64,000 nt of DNA from Planctomycetota bacterium (GTDB taxonomy: Bacteria; Planctomycetota; Planctomycetia; Pirellulales; Pirellulaceae). The notes under the pieces were generated by a model that did not search any database, had not been told where the DNA came from, and saw only the letters and a list, made by a program, of their open reading frames with translations. A program made the position numbers and the translations under genes. Location of the stretch: NCBI GenBank assembly GCA_026692905.1, contig JAPLNL010000092.1, forward strand, positions 26,806 through 90,805, written 5' to 3'. Below are positions 17,373 through 25,406 of this stretch, piece after piece. How positions within the stretch are numbered: position 1 is the first letter of the stretch; each line of letters opens with the position of its first letter.

Positions 17373-19448
17373 ATGGATTTTTGGACCAAGCTATTCCTGC
17401 GGCACCGACATGCCATCGTTCCAATTGGAATTATTGCTTGCCTAGTCGTCATTTTGGTCCCACTCCCACCTGCGTTGCTGGACGTGCTGTTGTCCGCAAA
17501 CATTGCGATCGCGGTCGTCATCCTCTTGACCACGATCTACATCGAATCTCCTCTCGAATTTAATATTTTCCCAGCGATGCTCGTAGCGACGACGCTTTCC
17601 AGGCTGGTCCTCAACTTGGCAACGACTCGACTGATTTTGACTCGGACGGGCACCGAAGGAATCGACGCGGCGGGCCATGTGATTCAAGCTTTTGGCGAAT
17701 TCGTGTCCGGGGACTCGCTCGAGGTCGGTATTGTTCTATTCATCATCATCTTTTTGATCAACTTCATCGTTATCACCAAGGGTGCGTCTCGAATCGGCGA
17801 AGTTGCCGCTCGATTTGCATTGGACGGAATGCCTGGTAGGCAAATGGCCATCGATGCCGACTTGACCGCAGGGGCAATCGATGAAAAAGAAGCCCAACGC
17901 CGTCGAGAAGAGGTTACCAAACAAGCGGACTTCTACGGTTCAATGGACGGTGCTAGCAAATTCGTCCGGGGTGACGCTATTGCTGGTATCGCCATTACGC
18001 TTCTCAATATCGTGGGCGGGCTCTACATGGGCTACATGTACTCGGGAATGACGCTCTCCCAAGCGGCAAACGTCTATACAAAACTCACGATCGGTGACGG
18101 TCTTGTTAGCCAAGTGCCAGCATTTTTGATTTCGTTGGCAGCCGCGTTGCTGACGACCCGTAGCACGCAGAAGTCCGACTTCTCAGGCGAATTCCTGCGT
18201 CAAATCTTTTCGCGACCTCAAGCCCTGATCATCTCGGGCGTATTCTTACTTTTGATGACTTTCACTCAATTGCCGGCGGTGCCGATGGTCACGATGGGTG
18301 GCGGGTGCATTGGGCTAGCGATCATCATGCAACGTCAGAAAAGAGAAGATGCCAAGGTCGTCGAAAAGAAGGGGAAGGATGCGGAGATAGCAAAAAAGGC
18401 GCCGCTTGAAAAGAAAGTCGAAGACTACCTCGAGGTCGATCCATTGCGGCTCGAATTGGGAGCCAAACTGATCGTTCTGGCGGATCCGAATCGCGGCGGC
18501 GACCTGATGAAACGGATCTCGACGGTGCGCGCTACGTTGGCAACCGAAATGGGAGTTCTGCTCCCAATGGTGCGAATCAAAGACCGAATGAGCTTGCCCG
18601 AGTATGGCTACGAGCTCGAGATGTCCGGCAACCGTATCGCCACGGGAATGCTTAGGCCAGATCGTTTGCTAGCCATTGACACAGGCTTGACCAAGGGCGC
18701 GATCATTGGGGACGAAACCACCGATCCAGCATTTGGGAAAAGAGCGGTTTGGATCGATCCGCGTAATCGCCAACAAGCAGAACTATATGGCTACCAAGTT
18801 GTCGAGTGCGGAGCTGTCCTGGCAACGCACGTTCAAGAGACGGCCAGGAAACATGCCGACGAATTGCTAACTCGCGAGGTCACGAAGCAACTCATCGACC
18901 AACTCAAGAAGACATCAGCGACCGTAGTGGACGAGTTGATCCCGGGGCAAATGAAGCTAGCCGACGTGCAACAAGTGCTTCAAAATCTGTTGCGAGAAGA
19001 TATTCCCATTCGGCAATTGAGCATTATCCTTGAAACGCTTGGCGACTACATCCATCGAATCAAGGACCCAATATGGTTGACGGAATATGTTCGGCACCGA
19101 TTGGCGAGAACCATTTCGCATCGCTATCGTGACAGCACAGGCGTATTGCGAGTGGTAACGCTCGACCCAGCCATGGAGGATAGAATTGCGGCTGGCACCG
19201 AGCAAACCGACCGAGGCGTATTCATCCGCATGTCACCAGACTCCATTTCCAAGACATGCGGTCGAATCGCCGACCAGGTACGAAAACTCGATCAACTCGG
19301 CAAGCCGCGGTGCATTGTTGTCAGTCCCAAGATTCGTGTCCCGCTTCGCCAAATAACTCAAGAAGCGTTACCGGACCTTCGGGTACTTAGTTACAACGAG
19401 ATTTCGCGTGATACCAGTGTTGAGTCCATTGCAATGGTCAGTGACTAA
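17373..19448 (+). CDS. flhA: Flagellar type III export gate protein FlhA
   Basis: 691 residues, the usual FlhA length. The N-terminal half has eight predicted membrane helices, starting with IVPIGIIACLVVILVPLPPA. The FHIPEP-family signature LVLNLATTRLILTRTG is present, then the conserved cytoplasmic loop GRQMAIDADLTAGAIDEKEAQ, and a soluble C-terminal domain that docks export chaperone-substrate complexes. FlhA forms the nonameric ring of the export gate. The flhF gene follows 27 bases downstream, which marks this as flagellar rather than virulence-type. No other export-gate genes (flhB, fliPQR) are in the window. Confidence 0.96.
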   Translation: MDFWTKLFLRHRHAIVPIGIIACLVVILVPLPPALLDVLLSANIAIAVVILLTTIYIESPLEFNIFPAMLVATTLSRLVLNLATTRLILTRTGTEGIDAAGHVIQAFGEFVSGDSLEVGIVLFIIIFLINFIVITKGASRIGEVAARFALDGMPGRQMAIDADLTAGAIDEKEAQRRREEVTKQADFYGSMDGASKFVRGDAIAGIAITLLNIVGGLYMGYMYSGMTLSQAANVYTKLTIGDGLVSQVPAFLISLAAALLTTRSTQKSDFSGEFLRQIFSRPQALIISGVFLLLMTFTQLPAVPMVTMGGGCIGLAIIMQRQKREDAKVVEKKGKDAEIAKKAPLEKKVEDYLEVDPLRLELGAKLIVLADPNRGGDLMKRISTVRATLATEMGVLLPMVRIKDRMSLPEYGYELEMSGNRIATGMLRPDRLLAIDTGLTKGAIIGDETTDPAFGKRAVWIDPRNRQQAELYGYQVVECGAVLATHVQETARKHADELLTREVTKQLIDQLKKTSATVVDELIPGQMKLADVQQVLQNLLREDIPIRQLSIILETLGDYIHRIKDPIWLTEYVRHRLARTISHRYRDSTGVLRVVTLDPAMEDRIAAGTEQTDRGVFIRMSPDSISKTCGRIADQVRKLDQLGKPRCIVVSPKIRVPLRQITQEALPDLRVLSYNEISRDTSVESIAMVSD

Positions 19449-19475
19449 ACGGTTCCTAGAGTCAGGAATTTTCTA

Positions 19476-20630
19476 ATGAACAAGCCCATCCGTATCAAAA
19501 CCTTCCGCTCGAAAACGCTTCAGGAGGCATTTCAAAAGATCAGAGCCGAGTTTGGCCCAGACGCATCGATTTTGGAAACGAAAACATCGAGGTCCGGGCT
19601 CTTTGGCCGCTCGCGAATCGAGGTCACTGCAAGTTCCCAAACCAATGCATTCGAGCTCGACACTACGGAATCGATTCAAAACGACACCCTCGCGCCGTCT
19701 GAAGATCATGATCGGCTGAAATCGCGAAGGGACGGCGAACCTGAAATCGAGGCTTTAGAACGCACTGATGATTCTACCGGCACGGAAGCCGAATTCTCAA
19801 GTTCACGCTTAACTCCAGAAGCGACCAGCGAATTTGCTGCCCCTGAGCGAGTGTTAGGGCAAGTGTATCAAGAGTTGCTTCATGCCGGCATCGATCCTGG
19901 TATAGTAGGGCAATGGATCGATACGGCTCGTGTGTTGGACAATGCCGCGGTAATGAAAGACGTTTGGACCTTGCGATCGGAATTGCTGGGCTGGATTCGC
20001 GATTTGGTCCATGCCGCTCCGCCATGGAACCTCGAAGACTCGCGTCAACAAGTGCTTGCATTTGTCGGTCCACCAGGGGCAGGAAAGAGCACAACTCTTG
20101 CAAAGATCGCCGCTTATTTGTCGATGGAGTTAGGTTTTTCTGTCGGCGTTCTGACAACGGACAACAAGCGACTCGGCTCCAATTTTCTATTGCACAACTA
20201 CGCGGACATACTGGGATGGAAATTTGAAGTCGCGGAAATGGAAGACCAAGTACCGTCTTGCATGTCCAATTTGTCCAGTTGCCGTTTTGTCCTGCTGGAC
20301 ACAGGTGGATGCTCACCGAACGAAGAAGAATCCTTGGAGCAACTGGGGCAAATTCTGGCGATGGTCAAGCCGAATGAAACGCATTTGGTTCTATCGAGCA
20401 CTTGCAATGTTCGAACGTTTTTGCGTTATGAGCGGGCGTTCGAGCCTTTGGCTCCGAATCGATTGGTTTTGACTCGGCTGGATGAATCGGGGGGCTTAGG
20501 CCCACTTTTTTCGTGTTTGCAAAGCAGTGGTCTTCCGGTCAGTTTTCTAGCGGATGGTCAGAAGATACCCGCCGATTTGATTCAAGCGACCGAGTTGCGA
20601 TTGGCTCAACGAGTCATGGACGTCGCTTAG
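19476..20630 (+). CDS. flhF: Flagellar biosynthesis SRP-like GTPase FlhF
   Basis: 384 residues. The N-terminal IKTFRSKTLQEAFQKIRAEF region is the typical FlhF B-domain start, followed by a polar linker. The NG domain has a P-loop GPPGAGKSTTLAKIA (about 199), LTTDNKRLGS and LLDTGG. The late LTRLDESGGLGPLFSCL and VSFLADGQKIPADL segments match SRP-GTPase G4/G5 positions. FlhF fixes the number and polar site of flagella. It probably forms an operon with flhA. The usual partner flhG is not downstream; an unrelated ParA is 40 kb away. Confidence 0.93.
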   Translation: MNKPIRIKTFRSKTLQEAFQKIRAEFGPDASILETKTSRSGLFGRSRIEVTASSQTNAFELDTTESIQNDTLAPSEDHDRLKSRRDGEPEIEALERTDDSTGTEAEFSSSRLTPEATSEFAAPERVLGQVYQELLHAGIDPGIVGQWIDTARVLDNAAVMKDVWTLRSELLGWIRDLVHAAPPWNLEDSRQQVLAFVGPPGAGKSTTLAKIAAYLSMELGFSVGVLTTDNKRLGSNFLLHNYADILGWKFEVAEMEDQVPSCMSNLSSCRFVLLDTGGCSPNEEESLEQLGQILAMVKPNETHLVLSSTCNVRTFLRYERAFEPLAPNRLVLTRLDESGGLGPLFSCLQSSGLPVSFLADGQKIPADLIQATELRLAQRVMDVA

Positions 20631-20677
20631 GCACGATGAATACAAGAGCCGTGAAGCGCAACGCTGTTTCGCATTTT

Positions 20678-20746
20678 GTAGCGAAACTCGTCAAGATTTT
20701 CGGTGGTTTACGCAATGCAGCCGAAAGTCTTGACGACTTTCGCTAC
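20678..20746. repeat. Inverted repeat, family E (copy 1)
   Basis: Left arm begins GTAGCGAAACTCGTCAAGA; right arm ends CTTGACGACTTTCGCTAC. The stem is imperfect (a few mismatches) with a central segment of about 20 bases. It lies just downstream of flhF. The sister copy is at 55977-56045 and a half-copy (GGTAGCGAAAGTCGTCAG) starts near 37408. The rest of the 20631-20948 spacer shows no gene. Confidence 0.85.
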
Positions 20747-20948
20747 AGAAAAGCCCAATTTACATTGAGCAGAATGCGAACCGGCCTCCAAGGTCGGAAT
20801 GACATGTTTGTGTCGATCGTAATGGCAAATTCATTGCAGCTTCTCTCGTAAATGAACTGGGAGTGCCGCCACTTCTCACCGCATGTTCTATTTTGATTAA
20901 ATAGACTCTTCCGTTGTTTTGCCTTCTCGTCATTCTACTCATCCTACA

Positions 20949-21911
20949 ATGCCTAAGATTTCAGCCGATTTTGCTACCGATTTTGCCCAAGAGACCGCCA
21001 CCCAAGTTCGTCGTGCCGCCTTTGTCTGCGCCCTGCAAACATATCGCCTTGGAGCTTTCGGGGAAGCGAGAAATCTCTGCCTCGAACTCGCAGAAAAATC
21101 GAGTGCCGATTCCGATTTCCAAAACCTATTCGCTTCGCAAAGACTTCTTGCCATGTTGAACCGTAATGCTTCCGTTATGGAACCCCATTCTAACGCCCGC
21201 ATTTCTGTCGTATGCGACACGGAGCTTTCATCTTCGGCATTGCGACAACGCAATTTGTTGGATGCAACCCGTCTTCGCCAAATGGGCGAAACGTCCGAGG
21301 CGGCAAAGAAAATGCGATCGGTGTGTTTGGGTTTAGGAGACTGGCGTAGTGTGGATGAGTATACCTCTTCGGCCTTTGTTGAGCTCGCTACCATGGCTCG
21401 CGAAGTGATGCTTGAGACGCCTCGCTGCCAAGAAACAACCTACAGCGAATACGAGCGACTCTATCGCTGGGCTTTGCGAAACGCCAAACGCATCGCTCAG
21501 CAATTTGAGCAGGAAAAGCCGCATACCTATCGTGAAGAAGCTTGGGAAACCGCTTTGTTTGGAGGTGGTGGTCATGCAGCTGGATTGACTCTTCGAAGCC
21601 TGATGTCCAGTCTGCTTCGAGCCCGTGCTTTGAGCTATGTGACAGAGGAGATTGCAACCTTTGCTGCATGGGATTCCATGTGCCATGACTATGAATTAGG
21701 CGTTCTTGAAATGCCCAGGCTTGAGCGAGCTCGCTACGATGAATTGCTCTGCCGAGCGCAAACTACGACATCAATCAATCCTCACGCTGTTTTGGCGGCG
21801 TCGAGCCCAACGATTGAAAGTGGTGATGGAGCGGACGAACTTGAAGCATCGTTGGAAGATGTCCTGACCGGGGTGAGCTGTGCGTTGGTTCTGGATTTTC
21901 AACCAATGTAA
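20949..21911 (+). CDS. Protein of unknown function, helical
   Basis: 320 residues from ATG 20949 (MPKISADFATDF); the frame can be extended ten codons to a TTG but ATG is preferred. The sequence is mostly helical and rich in Ala, Glu, Arg and Leu, with several helix-turn-helix-pair-like stretches (for instance CALQTYRLGAFGEARNLCLE) that recall degenerate TPR repeats, and a glycine cluster FGGGGHAAG near residue 203. No signal peptide, membrane segment or catalytic motif is visible. It is a single gene between repeat elements; no function is proposed. Confidence 0.7.
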   Translation: MPKISADFATDFAQETATQVRRAAFVCALQTYRLGAFGEARNLCLELAEKSSADSDFQNLFASQRLLAMLNRNASVMEPHSNARISVVCDTELSSSALRQRNLLDATRLRQMGETSEAAKKMRSVCLGLGDWRSVDEYTSSAFVELATMAREVMLETPRCQETTYSEYERLYRWALRNAKRIAQQFEQEKPHTYREEAWETALFGGGGHAAGLTLRSLMSSLLRARALSYVTEEIATFAAWDSMCHDYELGVLEMPRLERARYDELLCRAQTTTSINPHAVLAASSPTIESGDGADELEASLEDVLTGVSCALVLDFQPM

Positions 21912-21945
21912 GCTGACCAAATGAAGCGATACCGATGCGATTTTC

Positions 21946-22016
21946 TCCCCCCTCGCCCCGTTTCGGTGCAAAACCCCTCAACCCCAGCCCTCTCCCCTTA
22001 GAGGGGCGAGGGGAGC
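21946..22016. repeat. GC-rich inverted repeat, family D
   Basis: CTCCCCCCTCGCCCC (left) pairs with GGGGCGAGGGGAG (right) around a segment containing AACCCCAGCCCTCTCCCC. Only one copy is in the window. It sits tail-to-tail between two convergent genes, where it could act as a bidirectional terminator. Confidence 0.7.
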
Positions 22017-22035
22017 AAGGAAAACGATGTGTACA

Positions 22036-23115
22036 TCACCCTCCGCGGTGTCTTTCCAATCGTTGTGTCAGGTCTTTTAAAACTTCCTCCCAACGCTCGG
22101 CTGCTTTTTCGAAATCCGCCGGCGCCCAGCGCGATTCCTGCGACTCGGCTAGACGGGATTTGATTTTCGCGTCTGGCCACACGGGAAACTGAGCGCTATT
22201 TCCCATGGTCAGCCTGGATTCCACCTTTTCGCTGACCAAGTAGTCAGCCAGGAGTGAAGCGGCCGCTGGATTGGGTGCTTTCTGGAGTACGCTGATCGTA
22301 TTGGGAATGAAAAGAGTTCCGAAGCTATTTGCAGCTTGATCTGGGAAGACAATTTCGATTGGATTGCCAGAGTCCTTTTCAACGATGGCGTCGTCCGTAT
22401 CTGTCAGGCCCCAGTCAAGTTCGCCGCTGCTGACAGCCAATGCCACTTGTTTGTTGCCAGCTAACACAATTGCGTTTTCGATCCAAGCGTCCGACCATCG
22501 GTTCCAGTCCAGTGATCGCTCTTGGTTGAAATAGGCGGCGCTTGTGTTTCCTTGGCTAAGGATTTGTTTTTCGTGAGAAGCGATGACTGCCATGTGTGTT
22601 GCCGTGGTTCCATAGATGGGATTCGCCAGTCCACAGCGATGATGCCACTTCTCATCTGCGAGCTCAAGCACACTTTTGGGCCACATTGCAGGATCCGGGA
22701 GTTTCGTTTTGTTAATAATGAGCACACGGGCCCTAGCTGCGAAGCCAATCCAGGTTCCGTCTTTGGACTTGAACCCCTTCGGCCAATTGTCAGGGACTTT
22801 CCATCTTCGACTCAAAAGTAAGCCTTGTTTTTGGAGTCGAATCGTGTGAATGATCTCGTTGTTCCAAAATACATCGCATCGCGGACGCTCTTTCTCCTTT
22901 TGGATACGCGTTACCAGACCAAGAGTTTTGGAAGCTTCCACGTCAAATTGTCTCGCGATCTCGGTGCCCGGATTCGAACGTTCGAATGCATCGAGAATGG
23001 GAGTAACGTATTCGCGATCCGAAGCGGAATAGAGAACCACGGACTTCTCTCGCTGAGGGACGCAGCCAATAGCAAACAAAACATGTAATACGAGGGAAAT
23101 GGGTAGCCAACCCAT
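22036..23115 (-). CDS. Periplasmic substrate-binding lipoprotein, ferric-iron ABC transporter type
   Basis: 359 residues from ATG 23115 (MGWLPISLVLHVLFAIGC), which gives a short lipoprotein signal with lipobox FAIGC; an upstream in-frame ATG at 23196 would add 27 polar residues. The mature part begins VVLYSASDREYVTPILDAFE, characteristic of the class II iron-binding FbpA/AfuA/FutA family, followed by FDVEASKTLGLVTRIQKEKE and a region with WGLTDTDDAI. Role: captures a substrate, probably ferric iron, for import. No permease or ATPase gene is adjacent, so its transporter must be encoded elsewhere or it acts as a sensor. Confidence 0.89.
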   Translation of the reverse strand: MGWLPISLVLHVLFAIGCVPQREKSVVLYSASDREYVTPILDAFERSNPGTEIARQFDVEASKTLGLVTRIQKEKERPRCDVFWNNEIIHTIRLQKQGLLLSRRWKVPDNWPKGFKSKDGTWIGFAARARVLIINKTKLPDPAMWPKSVLELADEKWHHRCGLANPIYGTTATHMAVIASHEKQILSQGNTSAAYFNQERSLDWNRWSDAWIENAIVLAGNKQVALAVSSGELDWGLTDTDDAIVEKDSGNPIEIVFPDQAANSFGTLFIPNTISVLQKAPNPAAASLLADYLVSEKVESRLTMGNSAQFPVWPDAKIKSRLAESQESRWAPADFEKAAERWEEVLKDLTQRLERHRGG

Positions 23116-23561
23116 GCTAAGTCCATTCCACAACCGGCCGGCAGAATCGTAACAGTCGCTACAAAGTCTCAGATTAAGGTTGGATTTTGAAGACACGATG
23201 GCAATTTCCTACAGAAAGCTTTGCGGGTGAATCGCCGTCGACCTAGGCTAAATTGTAGGACGTTTCATCATCATTGCAGAGCGTCTTACATCTCCCTTCC
23301 CCCGTGGCGAGGTTAGCTCTCGTTGAGCTAATCTCGCCATTTTCGTTTGTATCCCGCGTTAAAGCAACCGTAACCGAATCACAGCTTTGCTAAACGAAAT
23401 TCGGCGTCCATGCCAAATGGCTACGCTGTCCCGCACTCGAAAAATGCAGTCGACATCGCATCCACCCTGCGTCCAGTGCAGGACATTTCGTTTAAGTTAC
23501 TTGGTCTGCAGGCTTTGTTCGAGGAACGGCACAAGCCGACCAGCGAGTTATTGCATTTTTC

Positions 23562-23620
23562 GGGAGGGCGAGGCTCCTGCTGAGTTGTAGACGCATATGG
23601 CTAGGCAGGAGCCTCGCCCC
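23562..23620. repeat. Inverted repeat, family B (copy 2, degraded)
   Basis: GGGAGGGCGAGGCTCCTGC on the left pairs with GGCAGGAGCCTCGCCCC on the right across a spacer of about 23 bases. The inner part of the stem has decayed relative to the copy at 6439-6500. Confidence 0.85.
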
Positions 23621-23669
23621 ACCCCTGTAAACATGTTTCCAACGAGTTTACCTAAGTCATTCATTGCTC

Positions 23670-23730
23670 GGGAGGGTGAGGCTCCTGCCGAACCTTTGCA
23701 CCGTTGGCTCGGCAGGAGCCTCGCCCTCCC
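23670..23730. repeat. Inverted repeat, family B (copy 3)
   Basis: GGGAGGGTGAGGCTCCTGCC (left) pairs with GGCAGGAGCCTCGCCCTCCC (right) with a single G-T type mismatch. It lies about 50 bases from copy 2, in the same orientation because the element is palindromic. Confidence 0.88.
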
Positions 23731-23772
23731 AAAGCAACACAGTCTCCCAAAGCAACACAGTCTCCCAAAGCA
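23726..23772. repeat. 18-bp tandem repeat at the edge of family B element
   Basis: CTCCCAAAGCAACACAGT occurs twice in tandem and a third copy is cut after 11 bases. The first five bases of the first unit are the terminal CTCCC of the family B element, so the tandem grew out of the element edge, consistent with replication slippage. Confidence 0.85.
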
Positions 23773-23816
23773 TAAAGTACGCCTACGGCTGACTGTTAAA
23801 CGACTGAATTGGCTAA

Positions 23817-24566
23817 CTAGGCTGCAGCTAACTGCAATTGGCCCGATTTAGCCAAGATACCTTCCATGAATTCTTCGAAAATGCGGATATCGAGAGCGCT
23901 TGCCGCTGCGGATTCAGGGTGGAACTGGCAGCCAACCACCAGCCAATCGTCGCTGTTGCTTTCGATTCCTTCAATTACGCCGTCTTGGCATCGAGCTGTG
24001 ACGCGGAAACAATCGGCAAGTCGGTCGATGGCCATATGATGGCGGCTGTTGACACGAATTTCACCTTCGCCGTACACGCGACCGAGGATGGAGTTGGACT
24101 CAACGACCAAAGAGTGTCTGTGATTTGGGTCGTGAGGGTCTTTGTGAGGGATCGCGGATGGCATATCGATCGGGAGGTGATAAAAGAGATTGCCCCCTTT
24201 GATGACATTGATCAGCTGGAGGCCAACGCCGATGGCCATAAGACTCATTTGACGATTGGCGATCTCTTGTGCCAAGCGTCGGTCAAATTCTTCCCGACGA
24301 GCTTCCATTGGGCGAACGGAGCTGTGGAGCATGTATCCGTCATTGCGAGGATCCAAATCGCCGCCACCGACCAATACAAATCCATCGAGTCGATCTAGCA
24401 ACTGTTCCAATTGGGCTGGATCAGATGTTGGGGGTACCAATACTGGAATTCCACCTGCATTGGCAATCGAATCAAAGTAACCTGCAGCGAGATAACAATA
24501 AGCTGGAGTACCTTGATTGGTAGCACGAAAGTCGCAGTTCAAACCAATAAGCGGCCGTTGGTTCAT
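23817..24566 (-). CDS. PuuD-like class I glutamine amidotransferase-fold protein lacking the catalytic Cys
   Basis: 249 residues, the length of gamma-glutamyl-GABA hydrolases (peptidase C26). Family landmarks: PLIGLNCDF at the N-terminus, YFDSIANAGGIPVLVPP, LDGFVLVGGGDLDP, RHHMAIDRLA and CQFHPES with the catalytic His and Glu. The nucleophile elbow is changed: family members such as E. coli PuuD have AICRGLQ, while this protein reads AIGVGLQLINV, so Cys is Gly and the next Arg is Val. Without the Cys it should not hydrolyse gamma-glutamyl bonds by the known mechanism; a binding or altered catalytic role is likely. Stand-alone gene. Confidence 0.88.
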   Translation of the reverse strand: MNQRPLIGLNCDFRATNQGTPAYCYLAAGYFDSIANAGGIPVLVPPTSDPAQLEQLLDRLDGFVLVGGGDLDPRNDGYMLHSSVRPMEARREEFDRRLAQEIANRQMSLMAIGVGLQLINVIKGGNLFYHLPIDMPSAIPHKDPHDPNHRHSLVVESNSILGRVYGEGEIRVNSRHHMAIDRLADCFRVTARCQDGVIEGIESNSDDWLVVGCQFHPESAAASALDIRIFEEFMEGILAKSGQLQLAAA

Positions 24567-25075
24567 AAGATAGGATCCTCCTAAATGAAAAGGTGACGTG
24601 TGTCGCTATGGACTGAGAGGACCGGTAGTTCCACGGAAGATGGAGTAGGCGATGCCGACTCGAATTCGCATTCGCGATTCAAACAACTTGAACCAGGAAT
24701 CCCTCCTGGATAAGATTGACTTGAATCGATAAGAAATCTAAACCACTCTGGGGTGACAAAGACCTTGAACGAATCCTTCGTTTGCAAGCTCGCTTGAGTC
24801 CAACTCCTTATCGTTCGACTTCGATCCCTCGATCTCGTGGATTAGTGACGGGTACTAATCCCCGGGGCGTTAAGCAGGAAATTAGTCGCAAATTACCCAG
24901 ATTGCAAACGCCTTACTACATTTAGTGTGTGTGTTAAATGCTAGCACGTAATTGTGTGCTAGCACTCAAGTTGATTGTGAAGAGAGAAAGCGCAAGAGGA
25001 CGGGCTTGACCCGCCAACGTCGCAAATGCTTGGCGTCCGACCATCGACCGCTGCCTTCGCGACCACAGAGCCCAA
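24567..25075. other. Intergenic region with a perfect short palindrome
   Basis: No convincing gene. At 24939-24964 TGCTAGCAC and GTGCTAGCA form a perfect 9-bp inverted repeat with an 8-base spacer, a layout compatible with an operator for a dimeric regulator. It is not a CIRCE element (those have TTAGCACTC-N9-GAGTGCTAA). A TTG-started frame on the minus strand (24581-24787) just upstream of the PuuD-like gene has no recognisable features. Confidence 0.5.
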
Positions 25076-25406
25076 TCACTAGCTTGCGCGTCGTGCTAGA
25101 CCAGTTTAGTTCACTAGCTTGCGCTTCGTGCTAGACCAGTTTAGATCACTGGCTTGCGCGTCGTGCTAGACCAGTTTAGTTCACTAGCTTGCGCGTCGTG
25201 CTAGACCAGTTTAGTTCACTAGCTTGCGCGTCGTGCTAGACCAGTTTAGTTCACTAGCTTGCGCGTCGTGCTAGACCAGTTTAGATCACGCTAGACCAGT
25301 TTAGATCACTGGCTTGCGCTTCGTGCTATACCAGTTTAGATCACTGGCTTGCGCTTCGTGCTATACCAGTTTAGTTCACTAGCTTGCGCGTCGTGCTAGA
25401 CCAGTT
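25076..25406. repeat. Tandem array of 35-bp units, family A
   Basis: Nine units of 35 bp (start points 25076, 25111, 25146, 25181, 25216, 25251, 25306, 25341, 25376) plus one unit shortened to 20 bp at 25286-25305. Each unit contains CTAGCTTGCGCGTCGTGCTA followed by GACCAGTTTAG. Variants (GCGC(G/T)TCG, ACT(A/G)GC, GCTA(G/T)ACC, final A or T) are shared between neighbouring units, showing local amplification. The last unit runs into the 3' end of pepF and supplies its stop codon. Spacers are not unique, so this is not a CRISPR array. Confidence 0.95.

Larger units (their letters stand above)
23197..23816. other. Gene-free spacer with repeats
   Basis: No plausible gene is visible here. The spacer holds two family B inverted repeats and a short 18-bp tandem repeat (listed separately), plus a unique stretch at 23230-23560 without recognisable signals. 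Open frames such as 23597-23851 read straight through the repeats and are not credible. Confidence 0.7.

Noticed and set aside
24581..24787. 68-residue minus-strand ORF before the PuuD-like gene
   Set aside because: TTG start only, no recognisable motif, low-complexity Ser/Pro-rich content.
24939..24964. CIRCE heat-shock operator
   Set aside because: Arms are TGCTAGCAC/GTGCTAGCA with an 8-base spacer, not TTAGCACTC-N9-GAGTGCTAA, and no chaperone gene is near.
25076..25406. CRISPR array
   Set aside because: The whole 35-bp unit is repeated with no unique spacers and no cas genes are near.
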